Assembly (NCBI GenBank): GCA_030430075.1
Contig: JAUIGN010000015.1
Location: 62,001 to 126,000 of the forward strand
Origin: a bacterium
Lineage (GTDB): Bacteria > Planctomycetota > Planctomycetia > Pirellulales > Pirellulaceae
Direction: 5' to 3'
Length of the DNA: 64,000 nucleotides
In this document: one piece after another, positions 62,173 through 64,000 of the stretch
Layout: each line of letters starts with the position of its first letter
Numbering within the stretch: position 1 is the first letter of the stretch
The notes under the pieces: model-generated
Told to the model about the DNA's origin: nothing
Databases searched by the model: none
What the model saw: only the letters and a program-made list of their open reading frames with translations
Position numbers and translations under genes: made by a program

Positions 62173-64000
62173 TGAACTCGCGCCCGATTCTTCTTGAGGA
62201 TCTGGCCCGCTTTTCCCAATCGCTGCTTGAGCCGCTCCAACTCCGGGTCCGGCGGCGTCGGTGTGATCGGCGCGGAACGAGCAAGCTGGTGGTAGGTAAT
62301 CTCCGGCATGACCACTTCGCCGGTCAGCAGCGTCGTCAGCAGACTTCGCGTGCAGGCGACGGAAGCGTCGGATTCGGTCAGCAACTGCTCCAGCTCTTCG
62401 TCGGCGACGCCGGGCGGCACCGCGGTGATGCAGGAGGGACAACCGGCGGTACAGGGACACTCGTTGACGATCGTCAGGCACAACCGCAACGCCTCGGTGA
62501 AGATCTCGAAGATCTTCTCTGCGTAGCCAACGCCGCCTTCGATGGTGTCGTATAGGTAGAGGGCACTTTCCCAACTGCCGTTGTCGAGTTCGGCAAGCGA
62601 GACATCCGTTTCGATGTTCTGAATATCCCCCAGGCAGAGACTGGGCGCGGTCCGCTTGAGGATGTAGCTGAGTCCGTGCAGGGCCGCGCCAATGTGCCGC
62701 TTATCGCGTTCCCCCATGGCATCCCGCCAGGCCTGTGGCGGATTCAGGCTGAAGCCGGTCGTGTCGTAGATGAACGGATCAAGGGTGATAGGGCCGTAGC
62801 CGATGTTCTCGAGCGTTCGTTCGCGGATCTTCTTGTACAGCTTCGGTTGCCGATTCACGTTGACGTAACCGAACTCCAACGCGGCGGTGTGAAGTTCGTA
62901 GCGGTCCAACGATTCGGTCAACGTAACGCGACTCTCCCAGACGGCCTCGGTGTAGTAGTCCACAGCGACCGGCTCAACGCGGCAGAGCTTCTTCTCCAGG
63001 TCCAAGTCCATCGACATGTATCGCTCACCCAGGTGCTGATAGATCGCATCTTTGTAGAGCGTCCCACGCGCGCCGATCGGATCCAGCTCGCCGATCACTT
63101 CAGTACCGCGGTAGATCTCGATGTTGTAATCGGTCATGCCGCGCAGATTGACACCCTTGGCGGGATAGTCGCGAAGCGTGTAGCGGTAGTTGCCATGGTA
63201 GGGCTGGAGCGTACCATCCTCTTTGAGCACGTCCAGCGCCGCCGGGTAGGCAGGTTGGCGAAATGCCCCTTCGGTCTCCCGCAGCGGATGTTCGTGGGCC
63301 GCACACGGCAAGTGCTGGAGCAGGATGTAGGGGTTATCCGCGTTCAGCCAGGCTTGCTCGATTGGTGCCGACTGAACGAATTCCGGGTGATTCACGAAGT
63401 ATTGATCAATGGGCGTATCACGGGCCGCATAGACGATCAGGGCCTGCGAGCCACGTCGTCCGACACGCCCCGCCTGCTGCCAGAAGCTGGACATCGAGCC
63501 GGGGTGGCCGCTGAGAATGCACAAGTCCAGGTCGCCGATGTCAATGCCCAGTTCAAGGGCATTCGTGCTGATGATGGTGGTGACGCGGCCTTCGGCGAGA
63601 TCCCGTTCGAGCTTCCGCCGTTCGTTGGGCAGCAGGCCGCCCCGATACGGCTGCACGCGGCGGCTCAGTTCGCCATGACCGTCCTTGACCGCACGGCAGA
63701 GGCGTTCGACTTGCTGACGCGACCGACAGAAACAGATGGTTCGCACTCCTTGGCGGGTCGCTTCGCGGATCAAGGGAATACTCACCGCGGCCGGGCCTTT
63801 GCGGTAGAGCGCATGTCCGTGGCTTTGGACAACGGGAGGATTCACCAGGTAGAGGTCGCGCTGCGGGCGGGGCGCACCATCGCGATCGATCACGTTGAAG
63901 GGGCGCTGAAACAGTTCCTCGACATGGTCTGCCGGATTACCGATCGTGGCCGATGAACAGACAAACGTGGGATGGCTGCCGTGCATCTCGCAAACCCGCA
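62169..64000 (-). CDS. mrfA: MrfA/YprA-like DEAD-box helicase with DUF1998 domain, N-terminus beyond window
   Basis: The frame runs off the right edge, so the Walker A and DEAH motifs lie outside. What remains begins RVCEMHGSHPTFVCSSATIG (motif III SAT). Motif IV-VI text follows: ICFCRSRQQVERL, TNALELGIDIGDLD and QQAGRVGRRG. The C-terminal half is a DUF1998 (MrfA Zn-binding) domain with CPCTAGCPSC as the four-cysteine cluster. In Bacillus, MrfA translocates on DNA and works with MrfB in repair of mitomycin adducts. The mrfB-like gene follows with overlapping stop and start. Confidence 0.9.
   Translation of the reverse strand, partial: RVCEMHGSHPTFVCSSATIGNPADHVEELFQRPFNVIDRDGAPRPQRDLYLVNPPVVQSHGHALYRKGPAAVSIPLIREATRQGVRTICFCRSRQQVERLCRAVKDGHGELSRRVQPYRGGLLPNERRKLERDLAEGRVTTIISTNALELGIDIGDLDLCILSGHPGSMSSFWQQAGRVGRRGSQALIVYAARDTPIDQYFVNHPEFVQSAPIEQAWLNADNPYILLQHLPCAAHEHPLRETEGAFRQPAYPAALDVLKEDGTLQPYHGNYRYTLRDYPAKGVNLRGMTDYNIEIYRGTEVIGELDPIGARGTLYKDAIYQHLGERYMSMDLDLEKKLCRVEPVAVDYYTEAVWESRVTLTESLDRYELHTAALEFGYVNVNRQPKLYKKIRERTLENIGYGPITLDPFIYDTTGFSLNPPQAWRDAMGERDKRHIGAALHGLSYILKRTAPSLCLGDIQNIETDVSLAELDNGSWESALYLYDTIEGGVGYAEKIFEIFTEALRLCLTIVNECPCTAGCPSCITAVPPGVADEELEQLLTESDASVACTRSLLTTLLTGEVVMPEITYHQLARSAPITPTPPDPELERLKQRLGKAGQILKKNRARVH

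Overview
This window is a GC-rich bacterial chromosome segment, almost certainly from a planctomycete, probably of the Pirellulales type. The evidence is the content: a large exported protein with a LEPR-type N-terminal motif (54012-56684), a DUF1501 protein (45556-46902), a membrane-bound-dehydrogenase-like protein paired with a multihaem cytochrome c (56826-60967), Hanks-type protein kinases, many small secreted proteins, and rplU standing alone without rpmA. No rRNA, tRNA, CRISPR array, IS element or phage gene was recognised.

Layout. 1-6172: exported hydrolase (partial), exported zincin-like protein, EF-hand protein, threonine aldolase, DASS-family carboxylate transporter and a small conserved protein. 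6481-6585: a 15-bp tandem repeat. 6706-10975: rplU, then a long leader with a candidate NrdR box, the B12-dependent ribonucleotide reductase nrdJ and a strong terminator. 11102-16600: methyltransferase, OsmC/Ohr protein, protein kinase with three zinc ribbons, small secreted protein, pectate-lyase-like enzyme. 16730-27807: a + strand run with lhr helicase, putA, DUF309, Lon-N domain protein, folE and two membrane proteins. 27962-34667: an FAD/Fe-S oxidoreductase overlapping moaD, then moaE, moaA, a cysteine desulfurase-like protein and a cysteine-cluster protein, consistent with a molybdopterin/sulfur/redox cluster. 35365-38981: HU-like protein, lipoprotein, pyrD, trpS, acpS. 39627-43086: exported isochorismatase-fold protein, polysaccharide deacetylase and a membrane protein with an S4-like segment. 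43483-46902 (minus): esterase, subtilase, DUF1501 protein.

The most unusual region is 47412-53141 (minus strand). It is a compact cassette in which a sugar-phosphate-isomerase-like TIM barrel is fused to two GAF-like regions and a histidine kinase. This is followed 3 bp later by a single-domain response regulator, then a Ser/Thr kinase with a long helical tail, then two unrecognised genes. I know of no described system with this architecture. Signalling between its parts is inferred from gene order and domains only.

The second notable theme is repetitive DNA. A modular element with a shared core of about 29 bp occurs three times (39316-39521, 43168-43296, 53545-53749), each time with tandem or inverted amplification of its arms. 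A second short dispersed element built around CGGCTGATGA occurs four times (34859, 53499, 56694, 61211). The right edge holds a helicase/nuclease pair resembling MrfA/MrfB (YprA/YprB), with overlapping stop and start codons. The helicase runs off the window.
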